Origin: JADHLN01 sp965658435 | GTDB taxonomy: Bacteria; Pseudomonadota; Alphaproteobacteria; Rickettsiales; JABIRX01 | Reading direction: 5' to 3' | Length of the DNA: 30,770 bases | Assembly: GCA_965658435.1 (NCBI GenBank) | Contig: CBFHSE010000017.1 | Location: 1-30,770 of the forward strand | Part shown: in pieces, positions 7,482 to 15,635 of the stretch | How the letters are laid out: each line of letters opens with the position of its first letter | How positions within the stretch are numbered: the first letter of the stretch is position 1 | Made by a program: the position numbers and the translations under genes | Notes under the pieces: generated by a model | What the model saw: the letters and a program-made list of their open reading frames with translations, nothing else | Database searches by the model: none | What the model was told of the DNA's origin: nothing

Positions 7482-8018
7482 TTATTGGTGACTTTTAGAT
7501 TTAGTTTTTCGAATTTTAGCAAGTGTTTTATCCAATGATAAATCACTATTCTCAGAATCAGAATCTTTATAGGCTAACATACCATTTATTTCTGGTATAA
7601 ATTCATTATCATCTGAATCAATAACATCATCTTGTAATTTTTCCTTTACCAATTTCCCCTTAATATCAGCTCCTGACTCGACATTAAGGTAGTTATAATG
7701 AAGAGATCCTTCAACATCACCAAATGAAGTAACAGATACATTTTTAGCACGCATAAATCCATTTACTTTACCATTTATTATCAAATTTTCTGCATAAATA
7801 TCTCCTTTTATATTTGCTCCTTTACGAATTGTAACAAACGAACATTTAATATTACCTTCTACATTTCCCCCAATCTCAATGGAACCTTTACTTATTAAAT
7901 CACCTTTAATATTTAAATCAGAAACAATTATCGATGGTATTGATCTAGCATTAGAAAAATCTGAAAATTTTACAATATTTGAGTTACCATTTGAAGATGG
8001 TTTCTTTTTAGAAAACAT
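7482..8018 (-). CDS. Bactofilin (polymer-forming cytoskeletal protein)
   Basis: Bactofilins self-assemble into filaments at the inner face of the membrane and position peptidoglycan enzymes. The central domain (about residues 30-130 from this start) shows the repeated beta-helix pattern of the family: DLNIKGDLISKGSIEIGG, VEGNIKC, ANIKGDIYAENLIINGKVNG, GDVEGSLH and GADIKGKLV. The N-terminus (MFSKKKPSSNG) and the acidic then basic C-terminal tail are disordered, as usual. I choose the ATG at 8018 (178 aa) rather than the in-frame upstream start at 8063. The protein then begins as bactofilins do, and GCAGG is correctly placed upstream. The 11-bp overlap with the M23 gene suggests translational coupling. 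Bactofilin next to an M23 peptidase is a known cell-shape module (for example CcmA/Csd1 in Helicobacter). Confidence 0.92.
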   Translation of the reverse strand: MFSKKKPSSNGNSNIVKFSDFSNARSIPSIIVSDLNIKGDLISKGSIEIGGNVEGNIKCSFVTIRKGANIKGDIYAENLIINGKVNGFMRAKNVSVTSFGDVEGSLHYNYLNVESGADIKGKLVKEKLQDDVIDSDDNEFIPEINGMLAYKDSDSENSDLSLDKTLAKIRKTKSKSHQ

Positions 8019-9108
8019 AACGACCTGCTTTAACAAATTTTTCGGGATTATATGGTTTATCATTATATCTCACCTCATAATGTAAATGTGGCCCCGTACT
8101 TCTACCACTATTACCTTGTAATGCTATAACATGGCTTCTATCTATGACATCTCCCTTCTTTACAAAAATCCTTTTTAAATGACCATATCTTGTGATAATT
8201 CCAAAACCATGATCTATTTCTACAAAATTACCATAATTTCCTTTCCTACCAGAAAATTTTACAACACCAGGTGCAGTAGAATATATCTTAGCTCCAAGAG
8301 GACCCGCAAAATCTGTACCAAAATGTTGCCCCTTACGTCTAGTTACAGGATCAATTCTAGTTCCATATCTTGATGAAATATAATATCTCTTCATAGGGGA
8401 TTTAAATGGAATAGAATTAAATATTTTTTCAAGATGCATTAACTGACCAATATTTTCAGAGAAATGAAAATTCTCATCTAAATTCATTTCACTTAAATTA
8501 ACAGTTGAGATATTATCAGTATCAGGACCACCTTGATTTTTAAAATCAGGAAAAGCTTCATTATTCTGTTTAGATATAATATTTTCATTATAATCTAGAT
8601 TTTTAAATTTCAATCCCGTCATTGCAATTAGCTTTTTAAGTTTTGCTATACGCTCAGTTGCATTAACATTAATGTTATCAACTACTTTGTTTTTTATATC
8701 AATAGCAACTCTTTTATGAATATTATTAGCCCCAAATGGGTTTTTTATATCTTTGATATCATATGAAATATTTTTTCTTTCTGATTTTTTAGACCCCTCA
8801 TTTTTATTATAATCAAATTCTTTAACAGTGCTAAAATATTCATTAAGTTTGACAAGATTACTTTGTAAATTATCTATTTTAGTTTGAAGATCTAGATTTA
8901 TTAAGTTAGCTTGATAAACCTCAGCTTCTTTTTTAGAAACAATTTGTTTATAGGAAAAGTACTGTCCACTTGAAAAAGAAACCCACGAAATAAAACCAAA
9001 AATCCCAAAAAAAAGTAAAGCCTGGGTTGATGAAGATAAAGGATAATTCTTTATTTTATCATCTGTAATAACTAATATTCTTCTTTTGCAAAAGATTTTA
9101 TCAAACAT
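8008..9108 (-). CDS. Membrane-anchored M23 family peptidoglycan endopeptidase
   Basis: The 366-aa protein has a short cytoplasmic N-terminus, one membrane helix at about 28-46 (ALLFFGIFGFISWVSF), a coiled-coil region at about 55-100 and a Lys/Asn-rich linker. A C-terminal M23 (LytM) domain spans about 240-360. The zinc ligands are present: His262 and Asp266 (HFGTD) and His343 (HLHY), with the catalytic-site His310 (RYGH). It is therefore predicted to be an active DD- or LD-endopeptidase cutting peptide cross-links in the periplasm. It is the upstream partner of the bactofilin gene, with an 11-bp overlap, and the bactofilin probably localises it. Start: ATG at 9108, without an obvious Shine-Dalgarno. 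A 161-bp gap separates it from guaB upstream on the same strand. Confidence 0.93.
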   Translation of the reverse strand: MFDKIFCKRRILVITDDKIKNYPLSSSTQALLFFGIFGFISWVSFSSGQYFSYKQIVSKKEAEVYQANLINLDLQTKIDNLQSNLVKLNEYFSTVKEFDYNKNEGSKKSERKNISYDIKDIKNPFGANNIHKRVAIDIKNKVVDNINVNATERIAKLKKLIAMTGLKFKNLDYNENIISKQNNEAFPDFKNQGGPDTDNISTVNLSEMNLDENFHFSENIGQLMHLEKIFNSIPFKSPMKRYYISSRYGTRIDPVTRRKGQHFGTDFAGPLGAKIYSTAPGVVKFSGRKGNYGNFVEIDHGFGIITRYGHLKRIFVKKGDVIDRSHVIALQGNSGRSTGPHLHYEVRYNDKPYNPEKFVKAGRYVF

Positions 9109-9247
9109 TTTTAATCAAATAGAACATCTAGTTATAACTGAAAAAACCACAATTAATCAAGTGAAAAATAAAAAAAATTAAAAAAACTCAACTTAGGGTT
9201 GTAACAAAAAACAATATTTACAGATAGATAGCTATAAAACTGACATT

Positions 9248-9268
9248 AATACAATTTTTGGTTGTATT
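9248..9268 (-). terminator. Hairpin after guaB
   Basis: A 7-bp inverted repeat (AATACAA/TTGTATT) with a 7-base loop begins two bases after the guaB stop codon. Only scattered T residues follow on the minus strand, so termination may be weak. On the minus strand it closely resembles the terminator stem at 18256-18276 (18 of 21 bases the same). Confidence 0.4.
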
Positions 9269-9269
9269 G

Positions 9270-10730
9270 CTAACCTTTAGTCCCATAATTTGGAGCCTCT
9301 CTAGTAATTGTAATATCATGAGGATGAGATTCTTTTAAGGCAGCATTTGTAATTTTAATAATTTTTACTTTCATTTTCATAGCATTCAAATTTTCCTTGC
9401 CGCAATAACCCATAGAAGCTCTTAAACCGCCCACTAATTGATGCAAGACCTCAGAAACAGTTCCTTTATAAGGTACTCTACCTTCAACACCCTCAGGAAC
9501 AAGCTTTTGTGTTTTCTTAACATCTTGCTGAAAATAACGATCAGCTGACCCCTTAGCCATAGCCGTTATTGATCCCATTCCTCTATATAATTTATATGAT
9601 CTACCTTGATATAAAATTATTTCACCAGGTGATTCTTTTGTACCAGCAAGCATCCCACCAACCATTACACAATCTGCACCAACTGCGATAGCTTTTGCAA
9701 TATCACCAGAATATTTAATTCCTCCATCAGCAATAACCGGTATTTTTTTTACCTTACAATATTTAGCTATATCTTGAATTGCTGATAATTGTGGCACACC
9801 AACACCTGCCACAACTCTTGTTGTACATATAGAACCAGGACCAATACCAACCTTTACCGCATCAGCACCTGCTTGAATTAATAATTTTGCGGCTTCAGAT
9901 GTTGCTATATTCCCTGCAATAACCTGAATATCAAAATCTTTTTTAATTTTTTTTACCACCTCAATCACCCCCTTAGAATGACCATGAGCTGTATCCACAA
10001 CTAATATATCTGCACCAGCAGAATATAAGGCCTCAGCCCTTTCATAAAAATCACTACCAACACCAACAGCAGCAGCTACCCTTAATCTACCTAAAGAATC
10101 TTTAGCAGCATTAGGGAATTCCTTAGATTTTTGAATATCTTTAACTGTTATTAAACCTACACATTCATTCTTAGAATTTATAACTAATAGTTTTTCAATT
10201 TTAAATTTCTGCAGTAATTCTTTAGCCTCCTTATCACTAACATCAGATGTCACAGTAACTAAATTATCTTTAGTCATTACATCGCTTACTTTTTTTGTTT
10301 TATCAGCAATAAATCTTACATCTCTATTTGTGATGATCCCTTTTAATATTTTATTTTTATTAACTACGGGTATGCCAGATATATGATGCTTCTCCATTAA
10401 TTTAAGAGCATCACGAATAAGAAAATCAGGTTCTATAGTAATTGGATTTACAACCATACCAGATTCAAATTTTTTGACCTTAACCACTTCTTCTTTTTGT
10501 TTAACTATGGAAAGATTTTTATGAATACAACCTATACCACCATTTTGTGCCATTGCAATTGCCATCTCAGACTCAGTAACGCTGTCCATTGCTGCTGATA
10601 TAATTGGCATATTTAGCTTAATTTTTTTGGTGATTTTAGTTGATATATCTACCTGATGCGGTAAAACTTCGGAATAATCAGGAACTAATAAAACATCATC
10701 AAAAGTTAAATATTCTTTAATTTCTTTCAC
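9270..10730 (-). CDS. guaB: Inosine-5'-monophosphate dehydrogenase
   Basis: GuaB oxidises IMP to XMP with NAD, the committed step of guanine nucleotide synthesis. The 486-aa length is standard. The TIM barrel starts with YLTFDDVLLVPDYS and is interrupted by a pair of CBS domains at about 93-202, the usual site of allosteric nucleotide control. The catalytic loop GPGSICTTR holds the nucleophile Cys302, and the mobile flap (YRGMGSITAM) and the C-terminal K-site region are intact. The start codon is GTG at 10730, supported by AAGG six bases upstream. It follows lepA with a 76-bp gap on the same strand and ends in TAG. Confidence 0.97.
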   Translation of the reverse strand: MKEIKEYLTFDDVLLVPDYSEVLPHQVDISTKITKKIKLNMPIISAAMDSVTESEMAIAMAQNGGIGCIHKNLSIVKQKEEVVKVKKFESGMVVNPITIEPDFLIRDALKLMEKHHISGIPVVNKNKILKGIITNRDVRFIADKTKKVSDVMTKDNLVTVTSDVSDKEAKELLQKFKIEKLLVINSKNECVGLITVKDIQKSKEFPNAAKDSLGRLRVAAAVGVGSDFYERAEALYSAGADILVVDTAHGHSKGVIEVVKKIKKDFDIQVIAGNIATSEAAKLLIQAGADAVKVGIGPGSICTTRVVAGVGVPQLSAIQDIAKYCKVKKIPVIADGGIKYSGDIAKAIAVGADCVMVGGMLAGTKESPGEIILYQGRSYKLYRGMGSITAMAKGSADRYFQQDVKKTQKLVPEGVEGRVPYKGTVSEVLHQLVGGLRASMGYCGKENLNAMKMKVKIIKITNAALKESHPHDITITREAPNYGTKG

Positions 10731-10806
10731 TTATAACCTTAAATCTTTTGCTAAAAATAACCTATATTTCATTATTTGAAAGCAATTTATAGTATTAGTT
10801 GATATT

Positions 10807-12591
10807 TTATATTTTCAAAGCAGCGATAAAAGCAGATTGTGGAATATCTATTTTTCCAATTGAACGCATTTTTTTCTTTCCTTTCTTTTGCTTTTCCAGC
10901 AATTTTCTTTTTCTACTAACATCACCACCATAACATTTAGCAGTAACATCTTTTCGCATTGCAGAAACTGTTTCTCTAGCAATAATTTTTCCTCCAATTG
11001 CTGCCTGAATTGCAATTTTAAATAATTGCCTTGGTATTAATTCTTTTAATTTTTCACATAATGACCTTCCCTTCCTTTCAGATTGAGATTTATGTACAAT
11101 TAAAGCCAATGCATCAACAGGATCCCCATTAACCATTATGTTTAATTTGACTAAATCACCTTGCTTATAACTATCAAGCTCCCAATCAAAAGAGGCATAA
11201 CCGCTTGAAATAGATTTTAACCTATCATAAAAATCAAAAACAATTTCATTAAGTGGTAGCTCATAAACTACCATAACTCTGGATCCTACATAACTCAAAT
11301 CTTTCTGCACACCTCTTTTATCTGTACATAATTGTAACACTGCTCCCAAATATTGTTCCTCAACAAAAATAGTGGCCTTAATCCATGGCTCTTCAATATG
11401 AGAGATATACACAGGATCAGGCATATCCGCAGGGTTATGAACTTCGATCATTTCAGAGTCATTTTTAAAAACTTTATATACAACTGAAGGAGCGGTAGTT
11501 ATTAAATCCAAATTAAATTCTCTATCCAATCTCTCTTGGACAATTTCTAGATGTAACAAACCAAGAAAACCACAACGAAACCCCAATCCCAGAGCACCTG
11601 ATGATTCTGGCTCAAATTCAAGACTGGCATCATTTAATTTAAGTTTAAATAACGAATCCTTTAATTTATCATATTCACCCTGATCAATAGGATATATACT
11701 ACAAAATACAAAAGATTTAACCTCTTTAAACCCAGGTAACATATCAACATCTAAATTTTCATAGCTAATAGTATCTCCTATTTTGCAATCTGCTAAATCT
11801 TTAATAGAAGCATTGATAAAACCAACCTCACCCGCCTCCAAAAATTTTGCTTTAACTTTTTTGGGAATAAAATAACCAACTTCATCTACTTCATATTTTG
11901 CATCAGTAGCTAACATTTTTATTTTTTTATTAATCTCTAACTTACCCTCAAATATTCTTGTTAAGAGAATAACACCAAGATATGTATCATACCAACCATC
12001 AACCAATAATGCTTTCAAAGGTTTATCAACATCAACCTTTGGAGCTGGAATAAAATCAATAATAGCATCCAAAACATCTTTTATACCCTCACCTGTTTTT
12101 GCAGAACACATTACCGCATTAGAAACATCTAAACCAACAATATCTTCTATCTCCTTTAAAACCCGATCAGGGTCTGCAGCAGGAAGATCAATTTTATTTA
12201 ATACAGGAATAATTTCATGATTATTATCAATTGCTTGATATAAATTTGCTAAAGTCTGAGCCTCAACACCTTGACTAGCATCAACAACCAATAAAGATCC
12301 TTCACATGCTGCAAGAGATCTTGAAACCTCATAAGAAAAATCAACATGTCCAGGTGTATCAATTAAGTTAAGATGATAAACTTCGCCGTCATTAGCCTTA
12401 TATTCAAGCCTTACGGTTTGTGACTTTATTGTAATACCTCTTTCTCTTTCAATATCCATAGAATCAAGAATTTGTGACTGCATGTCACGTAATTCAACCG
12501 CACCACAAAATTCAATCAACCTATCAGCTAATGTTGATTTACCATGATCAATATGCGCTATTATTGAAAAATTTCTTATTTTTACTTTCAT
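10807..12591 (-). CDS. lepA: Elongation factor 4 (back-translocating GTPase)
   Basis: EF-4/LepA is a ribosome-associated GTPase implicated in back-translocation, stalled-ribosome rescue and 30S biogenesis. The 594-aa length and domain order are canonical. The GTPase domain has G1 AHIDHGKST at 12-20, the switch segment RERGITIKSQTV, G3 DTPGH and G4 NKID. EF-Tu-like domain II and EF-G-like domains III and V follow, then the LepA-specific C-terminal domain with RKRKLLEKQKKGKKKMR. The ATG start at 12591 has no visible Shine-Dalgarno. maf lies 19 bp upstream on the same strand, so the two are probably co-transcribed. Confidence 0.97.
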   Translation of the reverse strand: MKVKIRNFSIIAHIDHGKSTLADRLIEFCGAVELRDMQSQILDSMDIERERGITIKSQTVRLEYKANDGEVYHLNLIDTPGHVDFSYEVSRSLAACEGSLLVVDASQGVEAQTLANLYQAIDNNHEIIPVLNKIDLPAADPDRVLKEIEDIVGLDVSNAVMCSAKTGEGIKDVLDAIIDFIPAPKVDVDKPLKALLVDGWYDTYLGVILLTRIFEGKLEINKKIKMLATDAKYEVDEVGYFIPKKVKAKFLEAGEVGFINASIKDLADCKIGDTISYENLDVDMLPGFKEVKSFVFCSIYPIDQGEYDKLKDSLFKLKLNDASLEFEPESSGALGLGFRCGFLGLLHLEIVQERLDREFNLDLITTAPSVVYKVFKNDSEMIEVHNPADMPDPVYISHIEEPWIKATIFVEEQYLGAVLQLCTDKRGVQKDLSYVGSRVMVVYELPLNEIVFDFYDRLKSISSGYASFDWELDSYKQGDLVKLNIMVNGDPVDALALIVHKSQSERKGRSLCEKLKELIPRQLFKIAIQAAIGGKIIARETVSAMRKDVTAKCYGGDVSRKRKLLEKQKKGKKKMRSIGKIDIPQSAFIAALKI

Positions 12592-12610
12592 AAATCAAAC
12601 AACAAAATCT

Positions 12611-13192
12611 TTACTTTATATAATTAATACCATTTAACAAATTATATATTTGATGTAATGGCAAACCCATAACATTAGAGACTGAACCAGAAACAGAAAT
12701 TAAAAATTTACCCATCATTCCTTCAATTGCATAACCACCAGAACATCCCTCCCACTCTCTAGAAGAAATAATTTCTTCAATTTCTTTTTGACTAAATCTC
12801 TTAAATTTTAAAATTGATAATTCTGTCTTTTGTCTAAAAATATCTTTTTCTTTATAGCAAACACAAACAGAGCTGTAAAGCCTATGTCTTCTTCCACCTA
12901 TTAGATTTAAATATTCTCTTTCAATATTATCATCATAGGTTTTATCAAGAACCTTATTACCAACAACAGATACAGTATCAGCAGATAAGACAATATCAGA
13001 TGGATATTTATCAGATATTTTATGACATTTTTCTTTGGCCAGCCTTTTAACCATATTAATTGGTTTTTCAGATTTACCTCTAACTTCATCAATTTCAGCT
13101 GGTTCAATAATATCAGGGATAATATGAATTTGCTTTAACAAGGCCAAACGGGATTTTGAAGCGGAAGCCAATATTAAACGTGGCTTAGTCAT
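12611..13192 (-). CDS. maf: Maf family nucleotide pyrophosphatase
   Basis: Maf proteins hydrolyse non-canonical or canonical nucleoside triphosphates (often dTTP/UTP or modified pyrimidines) to monophosphates, and some affect septum formation. The 193-aa protein has the N-terminal substrate motif LILASASKSRLALL, the catalytic SADTV segment (Asp near residue 73) and the GRRHRLYSSV segment. The subfamily (YhdE-like dTTPase or YceF-like) is not decided here. The start at ATG 13192 lies 6 bp after the infA stop, so translation is probably coupled. The infA-maf pair is a common alphaproteobacterial arrangement. Confidence 0.93.
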   Translation of the reverse strand: MTKPRLILASASKSRLALLKQIHIIPDIIEPAEIDEVRGKSEKPINMVKRLAKEKCHKISDKYPSDIVLSADTVSVVGNKVLDKTYDDNIEREYLNLIGGRRHRLYSSVCVCYKEKDIFRQKTELSILKFKRFSQKEIEEIISSREWEGCSGGYAIEGMMGKFLISVSGSVSNVMGLPLHQIYNLLNGINYIK

Positions 13193-13198
13193 TGATAA

Positions 13199-13417
13199 TT
13201 ATTTTTCTCTATGAGTTATTCTACCTTTAGTAAGATCATAAGGTGTCATTTCAACAGTAACGTGATCGCCAAGTAATATCCTAATTCTATGTTTACGCAT
13301 TTTTCCAGATGTATGAGCCAAAATTACATGTTCATTTTCAAGTTCAACTTTAAACATTGTGTTTGGCAAAACCTCAATAACCTTGCCTTTAAATTCAATT
13401 AATTCTTCCTTAGCCAT
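13199..13417 (-). CDS. infA: Translation initiation factor IF-1
   Basis: IF-1 binds the 30S A site during initiation. The 72-aa protein is a full-length single S1/OB fold: MAKEELIEFKGKVIEVLPN at the start, then FKVELENEHVILAHTSGKMRKHRIRI, LGDHVTVEMTPYDLTKGRI and the basic C-terminus THREK. It heads the infA-maf pair, 63 bp downstream of the exonuclease gene on the same strand. Confidence 0.98.
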   Translation of the reverse strand: MAKEELIEFKGKVIEVLPNTMFKVELENEHVILAHTSGKMRKHRIRILLGDHVTVEMTPYDLTKGRITHREK

Positions 13418-13480
13418 AAATAATTTTTTTTGTTTTTATAAGCATATTATAATATAAACTCAAGAAAATAGTTAATATAA

Positions 13481-14287
13481 CTAAACATATAAATTTAACT
13501 TCTCTAAAAATAAATTTATATGTTCCTTTTCTTTATTTATTTCTAAAAAATTTTTAACTTGATTTAAAGCAGCTTCATAACCTGCCCTATTAATTAGAGA
13601 AAAATGCAAACTGTAGCTTAAATAAACCAAATAAGTATTTAAAACATCAGTTTCGCAATAATCTCTAATCTCTTGAATTTTACCATTATTATAAAGATCA
13701 AAAACAGTGCTACCATCAACATCTATTTTACCAGGATAACCAAAAACCTTACATGCTTCATCTAGCTTTAATCTTCCACAGGCGAAATAATCAGTTAATG
13801 TTTCATGCAAATCATTATGCCAATCTGAACTATATCTTTGCATATAATTATTCCATTTATCACCTAATTTATAAATAGATGAATTAATACCATATTTCAT
13901 AGCTCTAAATTTTAAAACTGGCAAATCAAAAGCTCTACCATTAAAAGAAACAAGACGTGGAGTTTTATTTTCAAGATATTTAAAAAACCCCTTTACTAAA
14001 TCCTCTTCTGTAGAATTTTCCTTACCCCCACTTCTAACATCTAATAGCTCGTATTCTTCAAAACCATAATCCCTATTAATTGCAACCTCAACAAAAGAAA
14101 TAGCAACGATCTTATGAAATATTGGTTTTAAAAATACTTCATCAGGCTTTTTATCACTATCATGATAGGCAGCTATCTTTTTATGAACCTCTATATCACT
14201 TTCACTATCCATTTTTAACAGCCTTCTTGCTGATTCAATATCTGGAATAGTTTCAATATCAAATATAAAAATATTTTCTTTTAGCAT
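13481..14287 (-). CDS. PolB-like 3'-5' exonuclease (DEDD family)
   Basis: The 268-aa protein belongs to the stand-alone family related to the proofreading domain of family B DNA polymerases. Acidic residues of the DEDD fold are visible: Asp10 and Glu12 (FIFDIETIPD), Asp121 (SFNGRAFDLPVL) and Asp214 (CETDVLNTYL), with Asp159 (WHNDLHETLTDYF) as another candidate. It is therefore predicted to be an active metal-dependent 3'-5' exonuclease; the natural substrate is unknown. It ends in TAG. The gene is divergent from the M48 peptidase gene with only 34 bp between starts, so the two promoters must overlap or lie inside the genes. It may be the first gene of the infA-maf-lepA-guaB run. Confidence 0.88.
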   Translation of the reverse strand: MLKENIFIFDIETIPDIESARRLLKMDSESDIEVHKKIAAYHDSDKKPDEVFLKPIFHKIVAISFVEVAINRDYGFEEYELLDVRSGGKENSTEEDLVKGFFKYLENKTPRLVSFNGRAFDLPVLKFRAMKYGINSSIYKLGDKWNNYMQRYSSDWHNDLHETLTDYFACGRLKLDEACKVFGYPGKIDVDGSTVFDLYNNGKIQEIRDYCETDVLNTYLVYLSYSLHFSLINRAGYEAALNQVKNFLEINKEKEHINLFLEKLNLYV

Positions 14288-14321
14288 AACTCAAATATAT
14301 TAAACAATAACAATAAAACAG

Positions 14322-15635
14322 ATGTTAAAAATAACAAGAATTTCTCTATTATTAATAATAATAACAATAAAACAAAGCTTTGCTATAAGCTTAATTAGAG
14401 ATTCTCAAACAGAAAATTTCTTAAAAAACATCTCAAATCCCATTTTTAAGGCAGCAAATTTACAATCCAAAGTAAAAATACATATAGTCAACGATAAATC
14501 TATCAATGCTTTTGTAACTAATGGTAATAATTTATTTATAAATACAGGAACAATAACCTATTCAGATGATCCTCTAGGTTTGATTGGAGTTATAGCCCAT
14601 GAAACAGGTCATATAACTGGAAATCATATCTCAAAAATCAACATTGATATGCAAGAAATTAACAAAAAAATGGCCTTAGGTTATATTTTAGGCCTTGCTA
14701 CAGCAATAGGAGGAAATTTTGAAGCAGGTCAAGCAATCATGCTTGGTAATAATCATATTGCAGAAAGAAATTTTTTTAAACATAGCGTAAAACATGAAGA
14801 ATCTGCAGATGAAACAGCTCTAATATTACTAGATAATTGCCAAATAAGCTCAGTTGGCCTTCTTAATTTTTTTAAAAAAATTAGAAACCAAGAAAAAATC
14901 TTCAGCGAAACCATCAATCCATTTACTAGAACTCACCCCCTATCAACCAGCAGAATAGCAAGAATTGAAAAACACATAAAAGAAAGCCCTTTTTCAACAA
15001 AAAAACTAAATGCTAAAATTTATTCAGAATATCAAATTATAAAAGCAAAATTAGAAGCTTTTCTTGATGATCCTGAAAAAATATTAGTAAAATACAACAA
15101 AAATACAGAACAAGATTTAATTGCTAGAATTATTGCTCACCATAGATTAGGAGAAAGTAATAAATCGCTTAAATTATTAAAAAAAACAAATATAAATAAT
15201 CTATATATAAAAGAATTAAAAGGACAAATTTTATATGAATCAGGCCAAGCTAAAGAAAGTATGGAGATATTTTTAAATTTAACAAAAAAACTACCAAATG
15301 ACCCATTACTTAAAATAGAGCTAGCAGGAGCTGTAATTAGCGCAAAATCTAAAGAAAATTATCAACGAGCTATAGATGAATTAAATAAATCCATTCTTTT
15401 TGAAAAAGAAAATGTTATGGCATGGGAATTTTTAGCGAAATTATACCATCATACTAATAATCAACTAATGTCATTTTATGCCCTGGCAGAATCCTCTTTT
15501 CATAAAAATAATTTTAATTTATCAATTAAATATGCAAATAAAGCAAAAGATCTCCTAAAAGAAGACCAAAACCCTAATTTACTATTAAAAATAGAGGAAT
15601 TAATCAAAGTTAATAACAAAAAAATAAAAGAATAA
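14322..15635 (+). CDS. Periplasmic M48 zinc metallopeptidase with TPR repeats (BepA-like)
   Basis: The 437-aa protein starts with a signal peptide (MLKITRISLLLIIITIKQSFA, cleavage probably near residue 21). The M48 domain has the zinc motif HETGH at 93-97 and a third ligand Glu in the EESADETA segment near 159-160. The C-terminal half (about 240-430) is helical with TPR-like repeats (LKGQILYESGQAKESMEIF). This matches the BepA/YfgC type, a periplasmic protease and chaperone in outer-membrane protein and LPS-transport assembly. BepA itself is about 487 aa, so this is a little short. Its stop overlaps the start of the RND exporter by one base (TAATG), which points to coupled translation and a shared envelope task. 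Confidence 0.88.
   Translation: MLKITRISLLLIIITIKQSFAISLIRDSQTENFLKNISNPIFKAANLQSKVKIHIVNDKSINAFVTNGNNLFINTGTITYSDDPLGLIGVIAHETGHITGNHISKINIDMQEINKKMALGYILGLATAIGGNFEAGQAIMLGNNHIAERNFFKHSVKHEESADETALILLDNCQISSVGLLNFFKKIRNQEKIFSETINPFTRTHPLSTSRIARIEKHIKESPFSTKKLNAKIYSEYQIIKAKLEAFLDDPEKILVKYNKNTEQDLIARIIAHHRLGESNKSLKLLKKTNINNLYIKELKGQILYESGQAKESMEIFLNLTKKLPNDPLLKIELAGAVISAKSKENYQRAIDELNKSILFEKENVMAWEFLAKLYHHTNNQLMSFYALAESSFHKNNFNLSIKYANKAKDLLKEDQNPNLLLKIEELIKVNNKKIKE

Noticed and set aside
8019..8063. Longer bactofilin start at 8063
   Set aside because: The extra 15 residues lie wholly inside the M23 coding end and have no bactofilin character; the ATG at 8018 has a ribosome-binding sequence and a typical N-terminus.
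12907..13107. Minus-strand frame inside maf in another frame
   Set aside because: maf is conserved along its full length in its own frame; the alternative is Leu/Ile-rich noise.
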